A stretch of DNA of 7,477 bases from NCBI GenBank assembly GCA_023410155.1, contig JAEYQF010000352.1, positions 1 through 7,477 on the forward strand, in the 5' to 3' direction. This DNA is from Verrucomicrobiota bacterium (GTDB taxonomy: Bacteria; Verrucomicrobiota; Verrucomicrobiia; Opitutales; Opitutaceae). Under the pieces are notes generated by a model. It saw only the letters and a list, made by a program, of their open reading frames with translations. It had not been told where the DNA came from and made no database searches. This document shows positions 1-6,075 of the stretch, piece by piece (position 1 is the first letter of the stretch; the number at the start of each line of letters is the position of its first letter). A program made the translations under genes and the position numbers.

Positions 1-486
1 GAGCAGTTGCGGCTTGTGCAACAGCCCCGCGCCAATGTTCACGCGCCGCTTCATCCCGCCCGAAAAGCCCTCCAGGCGATCCTTTTGGCGATCCGCCAGG
101 CCAATCAACTCGAAAACTTCATCGACGCGATGATTCAACTGTTTGCCGCGCAAGCCATACAGCTCGCCGAAAAAGCGCAAGTTCTGCCTTGCACTCAATT
201 CGGGATAGAGCGCGATCTCTTGCGGAATATAGCCAATTAGCTGCTTGGCGGCCAGTGGTTGTTTGATGATGGAATAACCGCCAATCGACGCATCGCCTGT
301 CGTGGGGGGAACCAAGCCGCTGATCATGGCGATGGTGGTGGTCTTGCCTGCGCCATTGGGGCCGAGCAGGCCCACGACTTCGCCGGCGCGAATGGAAAGC
401 GACACGCCGTCCACAACCGTGCGAGCCCCGAAGGTCTTCACGAGACCCTCGGTGGTGATTTCGGAGCCGGCCGGGGCGTCGCTCAT
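1..486 (-). CDS. ABC transporter ATP-binding protein in the lptB position, 3' end cut by window; possibly chimeric
   Basis: Partial gene: the first 162 codons are present and the reading frame runs off the left edge. The start ATG overlaps the stop of the lptA-like gene as ATGA, so it is translationally coupled and occupies the slot of lptB, the cytoplasmic ATPase that drives LPS extraction with LptF/G. Visible parts: Walker A GPNGAGKTT at residues 42-50, Q-loop glutamine near 89 (YIPQE), and ABC signature FSGGM at 141-145. Walker B lies beyond the edge. The N-terminal ~50 residues (VVDGVSLSIRAGEVVGLLG) fit LptB. The remainder (QNLRFFGELYGLRGK, SGGMKRRVNIGAGLLHKP) reads like ABC-2-type drug or lipid exporter ATPases; LptB normally has a GERRR-type signature. 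GC content by hand count drops to about 56% in bases 1-300 against about 68% in 301-480. TTG is used for 7 of 16 leucines after residue 50 and for none of 4 before. It is certainly an ABC ATPase; whether it is a true LptB is doubtful. Confidence 0.85.
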   Translation of the reverse strand, partial: MSDAPAGSEITTEGLVKTFGARTVVDGVSLSIRAGEVVGLLGPNGAGKTTTIAMISGLVPPTTGDASIGGYSIIKQPLAAKQLIGYIPQEIALYPELSARQNLRFFGELYGLRGKQLNHRVDEVFELIGLADRQKDRLEGFSGGMKRRVNIGAGLLHKPQLL

Positions 487-1025
487 TTGGCGTTCGCGTT
501 GGGAGTGTTGTCGGACTTGGTGCGGTCGAAGCCGAGGTCGCGAATCGGGGGGCCGGTGAGGCGCGGCTTCTCAACCAGCACGCGCTCTTCGCCGCGCAGC
601 AGGGTGATGCGTTCTCCGGCGCTGACGAAGTCGGTTGCGCGGTCCACGACCACTGGGTCCTGGGTGAGCACCACTTTCTCCTCGCGCGGAAAAACCTCGG
701 CGCGTCCGCAGGTGGCGCCGCGGGTGCCCTGCGTGATTTTCACCGTGCCGGTGGCGAGCAGGTATTTGAATTTCTCCAGCGTGGGCACGGCGCCCGAATC
801 TTCGCCGATGCGCGTCGCGATAAGTTCGAGCCGATCGCAGGTCATGCTCATGTTGGTGCCGGTGAGGGTGACGTTCCCCGTGCAGATCGCGCGGGTCTCA
901 TCGCCTTCGCTCCACATGTCCATGTGGTCGCAGGTGAGTGTGGTGGGCACGGGCGGCACTTCGGCCGCGAGCGTTCCAGCCGCCAGAGCGGCGGCGCAGC
1001 AGAGGAGAAATCGGAGCAGGTTCAT
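483..1025 (-). CDS. lptA: LptA/OstA-like periplasmic LPS-transport protein
   Basis: 180 residues. A Sec signal peptide occupies about residues 1-21 (MNLLRF, then a Leu/Ala-rich core, with AGTLAA before the likely cleavage site), so the protein is expected in the periplasm. The mature part is beta-rich with the OstA-type pattern: TCDHMDMW, then CTGNVTLTG and MSMTCDRLELI (about 30-70), repeated more loosely as ATGTVKITQG and TCGRAEVFPREEKVVL. This fits the LptA jellyroll, which forms the bridge carrying LPS from the inner to the outer membrane. The C-terminal ~25 residues (after PRLTGPPIRDLGF) are polar and look disordered. The length is close to typical LptA (about 185). It overlaps the lptC-like gene upstream and the ATPase gene downstream by 4 bases each (ATGA), which implies translational coupling. 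The order kdsC-lptC-lptA-lptB is the main support for the family call; sequence divergence from proteobacterial LptA is large. Confidence 0.8.
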   Translation of the reverse strand: MNLLRFLLCCAAALAAGTLAAEVPPVPTTLTCDHMDMWSEGDETRAICTGNVTLTGTNMSMTCDRLELIATRIGEDSGAVPTLEKFKYLLATGTVKITQGTRGATCGRAEVFPREEKVVLTQDPVVVDRATDFVSAGERITLLRGEERVLVEKPRLTGPPIRDLGFDRTKSDNTPNANAK

Positions 1026-1447
1026 CGCAAAAGATCCTTCATTTCGGCTTGGAAGACCACACGCACATCGCCGTCGAGCGACACGCGGTTGTTCTCGTGT
1101 TCGTAACGCCAGCGCGTGCCGCTTGCTTCGACGTCGTCGCGGATGAGCCTGACGGATTTCTCGCCGTGAGCCACTTTCTCGTCGGGTAGAAAGGTCGCTT
1201 CCGGGCTGAGGAGGATCGTTTCCACCTTGGCCTCAGCGTCCCCGGTGAAGAGGGTCAAGTTGAGCTCATTGACGCGAAACTCGCGTTGCGAAATGACGCG
1301 GGCCTCGCTCCCCCGCGCGTGCATCGAGCGGTGCCCTTCCTTGGTAAAGACCGGCAGCACCCAATTCCTGGCCGGCGCAGTGATCTCCACCGCCGAGGCC
1401 GAGCCGAGGAGGGCGAGCGCAAGCAGGATGAGGGTGCGGCGTTTCAT
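1022..1447 (-). CDS. lptC: LptC-like LPS export protein, short
   Basis: 141 residues from the ATG giving MKRRTLILLALALLGSASA. Longer in-frame starts exist but lie inside kdsC and would add a non-conserved stretch before the signal sequence, so this start is preferred. The N-terminus is a positively charged, hydrophobic segment ending in SASA-VE, which looks like a cleavable signal peptide; LptC usually keeps an uncleaved membrane anchor. The mature part carries the LptC-like opening LPVFTKEGHRSMHARGSEA (about 31-49). Beta-rich stretches follow, including RVNELNLTLFTGD, then SPEATFLPDEKVAHGEKSVRLI and NNRVSLDGDVRVVF. LptC passes LPS from the LptBFG complex to LptA. The protein is shorter than E. 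coli LptC (191). It starts 10 bases after kdsC and overlaps lptA by 4. The family call depends partly on gene order; a second small OstA-fold protein is the alternative. Confidence 0.7.
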   Translation of the reverse strand: MKRRTLILLALALLGSASAVEITAPARNWVLPVFTKEGHRSMHARGSEARVISQREFRVNELNLTLFTGDAEAKVETILLSPEATFLPDEKVAHGEKSVRLIRDDVEASGTRWRYEHENNRVSLDGDVRVVFQAEMKDLLR

Positions 1448-1457
1448 CTCGGGAGGT

Positions 1458-1952
1458 TCACGGCCGTGCGCGCAGGATGTGTTCGCAGACTTCGCGGACT
1501 GCGCCGCGGCCGGCGGCACGTTGCGTGATGTAGTCTGCAGCCTCCAGCGCGGCGGGCATCGCATCTGGCACGCTGATGCCGATGGCGGCCCACTTGATCG
1601 CAGCGGCATCGATCTCGTCATCTCCCATGTAGGCACAATGTTCGGGGCCGAGGCCGAGCTGTGACGCGAGCTCCTGGAGGGCGAGAATCTTGTCCGTGCG
1701 GCCTTGCACGACGTGGGGGATTTTCAGCTCCTCCGCGCGGGCTGCCGTTGCCCCAGAGGGACGGCCGCTGATCCACGCGACGATCACGCCCGCTTTCTCG
1801 AGCCGTTTGAGCCCCATGCCGTCAAGGATGGAGAAGCCTTTCGTCTCGGAACCGTCCGAGCAGATTTGCACCGTGCCGTCGGTCAGCACGCCGTCCACAT
1901 CCATCGCGAAGAGGCGGATGGCGGACCAGGGGAGAGGAGACGAGGCGCTCAT
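1458..1952 (-). CDS. kdsC: 3-deoxy-D-manno-octulosonate 8-phosphate phosphatase (KdsC, HAD family)
   Basis: 164 residues. This is a cytoplasmic HAD phosphatase that converts Kdo-8-phosphate to Kdo and phosphate, the step before CMP-Kdo formation for LPS. Motif I is FAMDVDGVLTDG with nucleophile D18 and acid/base D20. The KdsC-typical ILDGMGLKRLEKAG follows (42-55). Motif II is WISGRPS with S62, motif III is K88 in GRTDKILAL, and motif IV is YMGDDEID with D111, D112 and D115. The C-terminal GRGAVREVCEHIL matches the conserved tail that reaches a neighbouring subunit in KdsC tetramers. There is no cap domain, and the length agrees with KdsC (about 165-190). The start ATG (MSASSPLPW) lies 14 bases after the E1 stop; extending further upstream would run into the E1 gene. 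It precedes lptC-lptA, as in E. coli, which supports KdsC over a generic HAD protein. Confidence 0.93.
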   Translation of the reverse strand: MSASSPLPWSAIRLFAMDVDGVLTDGTVQICSDGSETKGFSILDGMGLKRLEKAGVIVAWISGRPSGATAARAEELKIPHVVQGRTDKILALQELASQLGLGPEHCAYMGDDEIDAAAIKWAAIGISVPDAMPAALEAADYITQRAAGRGAVREVCEHILRARP

Positions 1953-1966
1953 GAGAGGCGGTTTGT

Positions 1967-4006
1967 TCAACCCATCCAAGCCGTGATCTGCTCGATCACT
2001 TTGTCGCGGTTGGGCCGGAAAGTCTGCTCGAGCTCCGGTGCGAACGGCACGGGAACATCCAGTGAGGCGAGGCGGAGCGGCGCCGCCTTGAGCGGGAAGA
2101 TTTTCTCGGTCAGTCGGGACACGAGCTCCGCGCCGAAGCCGTGGGTGCGTCGACCTTCGTGCAACACGATCAGGCGGCCGGTGCGGGCGAGCGACGCTTC
2201 GATCGCCTCCAGTTTCAGCGGCGCGAGTCCGCGCAGGTCGAACAGGTCGAAGCTCTGCTCGTATTCCGCGGCGAGATAATCGCACACCTCAGTCGCCACG
2301 TGCGTCATATCGCCATAGGTGACGAAGGTCGCGTAGTCGCCTTCGCGCAGCCGCTTCGGCTGCCACACATCGCGGTAATCGGGGTTCCACGTCACGGTTC
2401 CCTTCACCTTGCGATAAAGTCCCTTGTGCTCGAAGAGGATGACCGGGTTGTTATCCTCGTAGGCGGCGAGCACCGCGTCGAAGGCGTCCTGCGGCGTGCT
2501 CGGGTAGAGCGCCTTGATCCCGGGGATCGCGAGGAATACCGATTCCAGCTCCTGCGAGTGAAACGAGCCGAGCGTGAGCCCACCGCCGCACGGGAAACGC
2601 AGCACGAGCGGGCACGCCGCGCCGGAGCGGAAGTGAAACGTCGCGGCGTTCTGCGTGATCTGCGTCATCGCCTCGGTCGAGAAATCCGCGAATTGAAACT
2701 CCTCGATCGGTCGGTGGCCGTTGACCGCCATCCCGATCGCGTAGCCGGTGCACGCGCTCTCCGCGAGCGGTGTATTGAAAACGCGGGGACGCCCGAAGTC
2801 CTTCAACAGCCCTTCGGTGACTTTGAACGCACCTCCGTAGACCCCGATGTCCTGGCCGAGGATCAACGACTCGGGACGCTCCGCGAGCACCTTGCGCAGC
2901 CCGGCGTTGATGGCCTGCGCGAAGTTCAGCGCGTAGTCCGCTGGAGCCTTGGGCTTCCAGTGAAACGGCTCCGACGGCGCGGCGAAGACATCGCGCTCCA
3001 TCGTTTCGCGATCGCCCGCGGGCCGCGGGACCGCGAGCGAGACTTTGATCGAGTCCTCGACGAAATCCGCGATCTCGCGGTCGATTCGCTCAACTGCCTC
3101 ACCGTGGCCGGCGGCCACGAGCTCGCTGCGATATTTCGGCAGCGGATCGAGTTTGAAAAACAAGTCGCTTTCGCCCGCCTGCAGGTAATCGCAGGTGTCG
3201 TAGGCGGCGTGGCCGCGCAGGCGCAGGGTATGCGCTTCGACCAGCATCGGACGCGAGGTCGTGCGGACTTTGTCCATCGCCGCAGAGAGAGCGCGCGCGG
3301 TGCCCAGGACGTCCTGCGTGCAATCGATCGCCAGGCCTTCCATCTGATAGCCCGCGGCGCGCTTCCACAATTCCGTGCCCGGAGCGAACTGTTCGCACAT
3401 CGGCGTCGTGTAGGCGTAGCGGTTATTCTCGATCACGAAAAGGATCGGGAGCGAAAGCAGCGATGCCAGGTTCATCGACTCATGCACATCGCCCGTGCTC
3501 GAAGACCCGTCGCCGAAGAAGGTGATGCCGATCGCGGGCCGGCCCAGCCGGCGTTGCGAATCTGTCGCGCCGAGCACCGGCCCGAGCATCGCGCCCAGAT
3601 GACTGATCATCGGCAGCGAGCGGTTCTTCGGGTCGCCGCGGTGGATGTTGCCCTCACGCGCGAGAGTGGGGCTGCCACTGTTCGCGAAATACTGGTTGAG
3701 ATGCGTGCAGAGGTGGTTGCTCCAAATGAGGTGCCCGCCGAAGTCGCGGTGGGTGAAGCACGTCACGTCCACGGATTTGTCCGCCAGCAGCGCGAGCGGC
3801 ACGATCAGGCCCTCGTTGCCCTGACCGCCCGTCAGCGTGCCTTTCATCAAACCCTGCCGGAAAAGATCCAGGTTCCGGTTGTCGCCCGTCCGCGCGAGTT
3901 GCATCCACGCGTAGATGCGCAGCAACGTGTCGGCGGAGGGATTCTCGAGGTCGCTGGCGCGCAGGTCGCGCGACGACAGGACGGCGGGAGGAGGAGGAAA
4001 AGCCAT
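1967..4006 (-). CDS. Fused alpha-beta E1 component of a thiamine-diphosphate 2-oxoacid dehydrogenase (branched-chain/2-oxoisovalerate type)
   Basis: 679 residues from the ATG giving MAFPPPPAVL; an upstream in-frame TTG inside a hairpin is a poor alternative. The N-terminal half (about 25-340) is an E1-alpha domain: the ThDP/Mg motif runs from GDGSSSTGD (165-173) to N194/N195 in VIENNRYAYTT, and RLRGHAAYDT (262-271) matches the loop bearing the conserved histidine (H266). The C-terminal half (about 355-679) is an E1-beta domain: LGQDIGVYGGAFKVTEGL, then TPLAESACTGYAIGMA with the ThDP-activating glutamate E416, and SFHSQELES with the conserved histidine H483. E1 decarboxylates a 2-oxoacid and passes the acyl group to lipoyl-E2. 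Fused E1 proteins of this kind are annotated as 2-oxoisovalerate dehydrogenase in several Gram-negative phyla. Substrate cannot be fixed from sequence (branched-chain oxoacids, pyruvate or acetoin are possible). No E2 or E3 gene is visible nearby. kdsC follows after 14 bases, so the two are probably cotranscribed. Confidence 0.92.
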   Translation of the reverse strand: MAFPPPPAVLSSRDLRASDLENPSADTLLRIYAWMQLARTGDNRNLDLFRQGLMKGTLTGGQGNEGLIVPLALLADKSVDVTCFTHRDFGGHLIWSNHLCTHLNQYFANSGSPTLAREGNIHRGDPKNRSLPMISHLGAMLGPVLGATDSQRRLGRPAIGITFFGDGSSSTGDVHESMNLASLLSLPILFVIENNRYAYTTPMCEQFAPGTELWKRAAGYQMEGLAIDCTQDVLGTARALSAAMDKVRTTSRPMLVEAHTLRLRGHAAYDTCDYLQAGESDLFFKLDPLPKYRSELVAAGHGEAVERIDREIADFVEDSIKVSLAVPRPAGDRETMERDVFAAPSEPFHWKPKAPADYALNFAQAINAGLRKVLAERPESLILGQDIGVYGGAFKVTEGLLKDFGRPRVFNTPLAESACTGYAIGMAVNGHRPIEEFQFADFSTEAMTQITQNAATFHFRSGAACPLVLRFPCGGGLTLGSFHSQELESVFLAIPGIKALYPSTPQDAFDAVLAAYEDNNPVILFEHKGLYRKVKGTVTWNPDYRDVWQPKRLREGDYATFVTYGDMTHVATEVCDYLAAEYEQSFDLFDLRGLAPLKLEAIEASLARTGRLIVLHEGRRTHGFGAELVSRLTEKIFPLKAAPLRLASLDVPVPFAPELEQTFRPNRDKVIEQITAWMG

Positions 4007-4151
4007 GAACAAACGCAAACGGTGAAGGGCCCATCGGGCGCGGGCAAGCGAGAGATTTCCGCGCTTTGTGCCCTGCTCCAGTTCGAACGACAACGTCAAC
4101 TATTGGTTGACGTTGTCTTTTTCTTGGTGCGGGGAAAGCGGAGGGGCGTGA
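4007..4151. other. 145-base intergenic spacer between metallo-hydrolase and E1 genes
   Basis: This is one of the larger gaps in the minus-strand gene series and the likely site of a promoter or operon boundary for E1-kdsC-lpt. It holds a perfect hairpin (listed separately) next to the 8-base palindrome GTTCGAAC at 4081-4088. On the minus strand a weak sigma70-like pair can be drawn (TTGTCG, 17 bases, CACAAA), but it is too poor to call. No Shine-Dalgarno sequence is visible before the E1 ATG, and no credible small ORF is seen. Confidence 0.5.
4089..4122 (+). terminator. Perfect 12-bp hairpin with T-tract (intrinsic-terminator form on the plus strand)
   Basis: Arms GACAACGTCAAC (4089-4100) and GTTGACGTTGTC (4106-4117) are exact reverse complements around a 5-base loop TATTG, followed directly by TTTTTCTT on the plus strand. 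That is the form of a rho-independent terminator, but both flanking genes are on the minus strand and no plus-strand gene ends here. Read in the operon direction it is preceded by A's and lacks a U-tract. It could block antisense transcription, act as an operator, or form a structured leader for the E1 mRNA. The structure is certain as sequence; its function is open. Confidence 0.55.
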
Positions 4152-4835
4152 TCACAGGTCCTGTGTTTCGCCGGCGGCGAACACGCGGGTGGGGTGGCCT
4201 GACTCTGTAGCGGCGGCAGCGAAGGCGTGGGGATCCACCTGGATGCGGGGATGCGTGTTGTAGTGCATCGGCAACGCGAGCCGCGGGTTCAGCAACCTGA
4301 GCGCGTCGAGCGCGTCGGCCGGCCCCATCGTGTAACAATCGCCGATTGGGATCAGCGCGACATCGAGACCGCGTCGGCCGATCAGTTTCATGTCCGAAAA
4401 AAGCGCGGTGTCTCCCGCGTGGTAGATCGCCCGGCCTCCCGCGCGCACGACGAAGCCGGCGGCCACGCCCATCGCGCGGTTTTCGCCGTTGGGCAATTCC
4501 AGCGCGGAGCTGTGCACCGCGGGTGTCATTTCGATGCGGCCCCACGGTAGGTTGATCCCACCTCCCGGCATGAGGCCGATCGTGGTCGCTCCCTGTGCAC
4601 CGAAGTGCTCGGCCAGTTCATACGGAGCCACGATCGTGGCCCCGTGCTGCCGAGCCAGGTCCATCGCATTCAGGATGTGATCCTCGTGGGCGTGCGAGCA
4701 CAGCACATAGTCGCAGGGCACGTCGCGCGGGTCCACCGCTCCGTGGGGATTCGCGCTCAGATACGGGTCGAATACCAGTCGCTGTCCCGCGAGTTCCAAT
4801 CGAAAGGCCGCGTGCCCGAAATACGTAAGTCGCAT
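4152..4835 (-). CDS. UPF0173-type metal-dependent hydrolase (metallo-beta-lactamase fold)
   Basis: 227 residues. The start MRLTYFGHAAFRLE is the hallmark opening of the UPF0173 / L-ascorbate-6-phosphate-lactonase-like group (usual form M-[KR]-[IL]-T-[YW]-L/F-GH). A further in-frame TTG upstream is less likely. Metal ligands are visible: H48-x-H50-x-D52-H53 in SHAHEDH, H108 in AVHSS, D142 in HAGDT and H191 in MHYNT, a complete two-metal site. VFDPYLSANP (21-30) is the usual second conserved segment. The length is the family norm (about 225-230). It should be a soluble cytoplasmic hydrolase; the physiological substrate of most family members is unknown, and the sequence does not say which ester, lactone or phosphate is cleaved. 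It starts 16 bases after the esterase stop, so the two are probably cotranscribed. Confidence 0.9.
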   Translation of the reverse strand: MRLTYFGHAAFRLELAGQRLVFDPYLSANPHGAVDPRDVPCDYVLCSHAHEDHILNAMDLARQHGATIVAPYELAEHFGAQGATTIGLMPGGGINLPWGRIEMTPAVHSSALELPNGENRAMGVAAGFVVRAGGRAIYHAGDTALFSDMKLIGRRGLDVALIPIGDCYTMGPADALDALRLLNPRLALPMHYNTHPRIQVDPHAFAAAATESGHPTRVFAAGETQDL

Positions 4836-4851
4836 GCGCTCGTGTTCCCGT

Positions 4852-5475
4852 TCAGCTGGCCGCGGCAAACCACCGCTGCGCGCCGGCGATGTCGTCGCGA
4901 GAGAGGCCGTGTCCGCCGGCGGTGACCTGCGCGTCGACTGCGGCGCCGCCGGCGCGCAGATGCGCCGCCAATCGCCGGGGGTGATCGGGAGGGACCAGCG
5001 GGTCGTCTCCGCCGCTCGATATGAAAATACGTTTCCCCGCCAGCGAACCTGGCGCGGGTGCCTGATCGATCACCACCATCGGGCGAAACAAAACCGCCTG
5101 TCCGAGCACGACCGGGCGGATTTGCAGGAGTGTCGCCGCGATGTTGGCGCCATTGGAAAACCCCACTGCCGTCAGCCGCGCTGCATCCAAGCCGTAGCGC
5201 GCGCACGCCGCGGCGACGAAATCCGCCAGTTCGTGCGTTCGCCGCGCCACCTCCGCGGGATCGAACACCCCCTCCGCCAGACGCGCGAAGAACCGCGCTG
5301 CCCCGCGCTCAGTCACCTTTCCTAGCGGACTGAGGAGCGTGGAACCGGGAGAGAGCGCACGGCCGAGCGGCAATAAATCGTGCTCGGTGCCGCCGGTGCC
5401 GTGCAACAGCAGCAACGGCGGAGCATCGGTCTGCGTGCCCGGTTCGAAAACGTGCTGGAAGCCCAGATCGTTCAT
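4852..5475 (-). CDS. Small alpha/beta-hydrolase carboxylesterase/phospholipase (COG0400-like)
   Basis: 207 residues from MNDLGFQHVFEPG; longer in-frame starts would overlap rpiB. The catalytic triad is readable: nucleophile S107 in the elbow GFSNGAN, acid D158 in SSGGDDPLVP, and H189 in TAGGHGLS. The oxyanion segment LLLLHGTGGTEHDLLPL (21-37) is typical of the carboxylesterase/phospholipase family that includes B. subtilis MhqD and E. coli YpfH. There is no signal peptide or membrane segment, so it is probably cytoplasmic, acting on small carboxylic esters. It sits between rpiB (70 bases upstream) and the metallo-hydrolase (16 bases downstream). Substrate is not predictable. Two hydrolases side by side may hint at turnover of a common ester or lactone, but that is only inference. 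Confidence 0.9.
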   Translation of the reverse strand: MNDLGFQHVFEPGTQTDAPPLLLLHGTGGTEHDLLPLGRALSPGSTLLSPLGKVTERGAARFFARLAEGVFDPAEVARRTHELADFVAAACARYGLDAARLTAVGFSNGANIAATLLQIRPVVLGQAVLFRPMVVIDQAPAPGSLAGKRIFISSGGDDPLVPPDHPRRLAAHLRAGGAAVDAQVTAGGHGLSRDDIAGAQRWFAAAS

Positions 5476-5545
5476 GCGGCCGCAATGGTGGCTCGTTTTG
5501 GGCCCGGCGCAAATCCGAGCCCGGCCGATCGCGCGCCGCGGCCGC
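5476..5545. repeat. 70-base rpiB-esterase spacer bounded by two GCGGCCGC palindromes, with an internal inverted repeat
   Basis: The spacer begins and ends with the 8-base palindrome GCGGCCGC (5476-5483, touching the esterase start codon, and 5538-5545, touching the rpiB stop). Inside, GGCTCG (5490-5495) and CGAGCC (5516-5521) form an inverted repeat around a 20-base loop. No U-tract follows, so it is not a clear terminator. In DNA this GC-rich the palindrome pair may be chance. Confidence 0.4.
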
Positions 5546-5986
5546 TCAGGCGTCGATCTTGTTGATGCGAGTGAGATGCCGCCCGCCCTCGAACTCCGTC
5601 GCGAGCCACACGCGCACGATCTTGAAAGCTTCTTCCACCGTGATGGTGCGCTCGCCGAGCGAGAGGCAATTGCCGTCGTTATGGGACCGGTTCCAGATCG
5701 CGACCTGCTCGTTCCAGCAGAGTCCACAGCGCACACCCTTCACGCGGTTGGCGACGATCGCCTCACCGTTGCCCGACCCACCAAGCACGATGCCGCGCTC
5801 GACCTCGCCCCGGGCGACCGCCTCGGCCACCGGACGGATGAAATCCGGATAATCGCACGCCGCGTTCGAGTGCGTGCCCATGTCGCGCACCGTATGCCCC
5901 TCCTGCAGCAACATGGTCTTGATGGCTTCCTTGTAATTGAAGCCGGCATGATCGGAGCCGATGGCGATGGTGAATTTCTTGGACAT
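5546..5986 (-). CDS. rpiB: Ribose-5-phosphate isomerase B (RpiB/LacAB family, Glu-type)
   Basis: 146 residues from MSKKFTIAIGSDHAG; an in-frame upstream start would add a region that is mostly intergenic. RpiB interconverts ribose 5-phosphate and ribulose 5-phosphate in the pentose phosphate pathway (cytoplasm). The family opening GSDHAGFNYKE (10-20), the DMGTHSNAACDYPDF phosphate/substrate segment (35-49) and GNCLSLGERT (105-113) are present. The active-site loop is VLGGSGNGEAIVANRVKG: the cysteine of the E. coli-type enzyme (CGTG) is absent, and a glutamate at residue 75 takes the position of the catalytic Glu75 known from the Mycobacterium tuberculosis-type enzyme. H102 in RSHND matches the conserved histidine. 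It is the first gene of the leftward series, divergent from the lipoprotein gene with an 89-base spacer. An allose-6-phosphate isomerase or another aldose-ketose isomerase is the alternative. Confidence 0.93.
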   Translation of the reverse strand: MSKKFTIAIGSDHAGFNYKEAIKTMLLQEGHTVRDMGTHSNAACDYPDFIRPVAEAVARGEVERGIVLGGSGNGEAIVANRVKGVRCGLCWNEQVAIWNRSHNDGNCLSLGERTITVEEAFKIVRVWLATEFEGGRHLTRINKIDA

Positions 5987-6031
5987 GAGACGAGGTAAAT
6001 TCGGGCGCAACCGCGTGCGGTCGCGGGTGTC

Positions 6032-6060
6032 GTTATCCGCACCCGAAACTGCCCCAGCAA
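6032..6060 (-). promoter_or_regulatory. Candidate sigma70-type promoter for rpiB
   Basis: On the minus strand, TTGCTG (6060-6055) and GATAAC (6037-6032) are separated by exactly 17 bases, and the rpiB ATG lies about 45 bases downstream. The matches to consensus are 3/6 and 4/6, so this is only a candidate. The same stretch overlaps a small inverted repeat, CGGGTG...CACCCG, that could be an operator. Confidence 0.3.
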
Positions 6061-6075
6061 ACAAAATTCCCCGTC

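Noticed and set aside
259..1146. A 295-codon plus-strand frame covering the lptA and lptC region
   Set aside because: It is Ser/Arg-rich, has no family features, and is antisense to coupled genes with clear signal peptides and ATGA overlaps.
1953..2285. N-terminal extension of kdsC into the E1 gene
   Set aside because: The extra 111 residues are Arg-rich with no homologous look. The ATG at 1952 gives a protein of normal KdsC length starting just before the DxD motif.
4007..4099. Alternative TTG start for E1, adding 31 residues
   Set aside because: It would start inside the hairpin and add a non-conserved segment. The ATG at 4006 fits the family better.
2141..4210. A 689-codon open frame on the plus strand antisense to the E1 gene
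   Set aside because: Its product is Arg/Glu/Val-rich with no recognisable domain, while the minus strand carries full E1 alpha and beta motifs. Long antisense frames are expected in GC-rich coding DNA.
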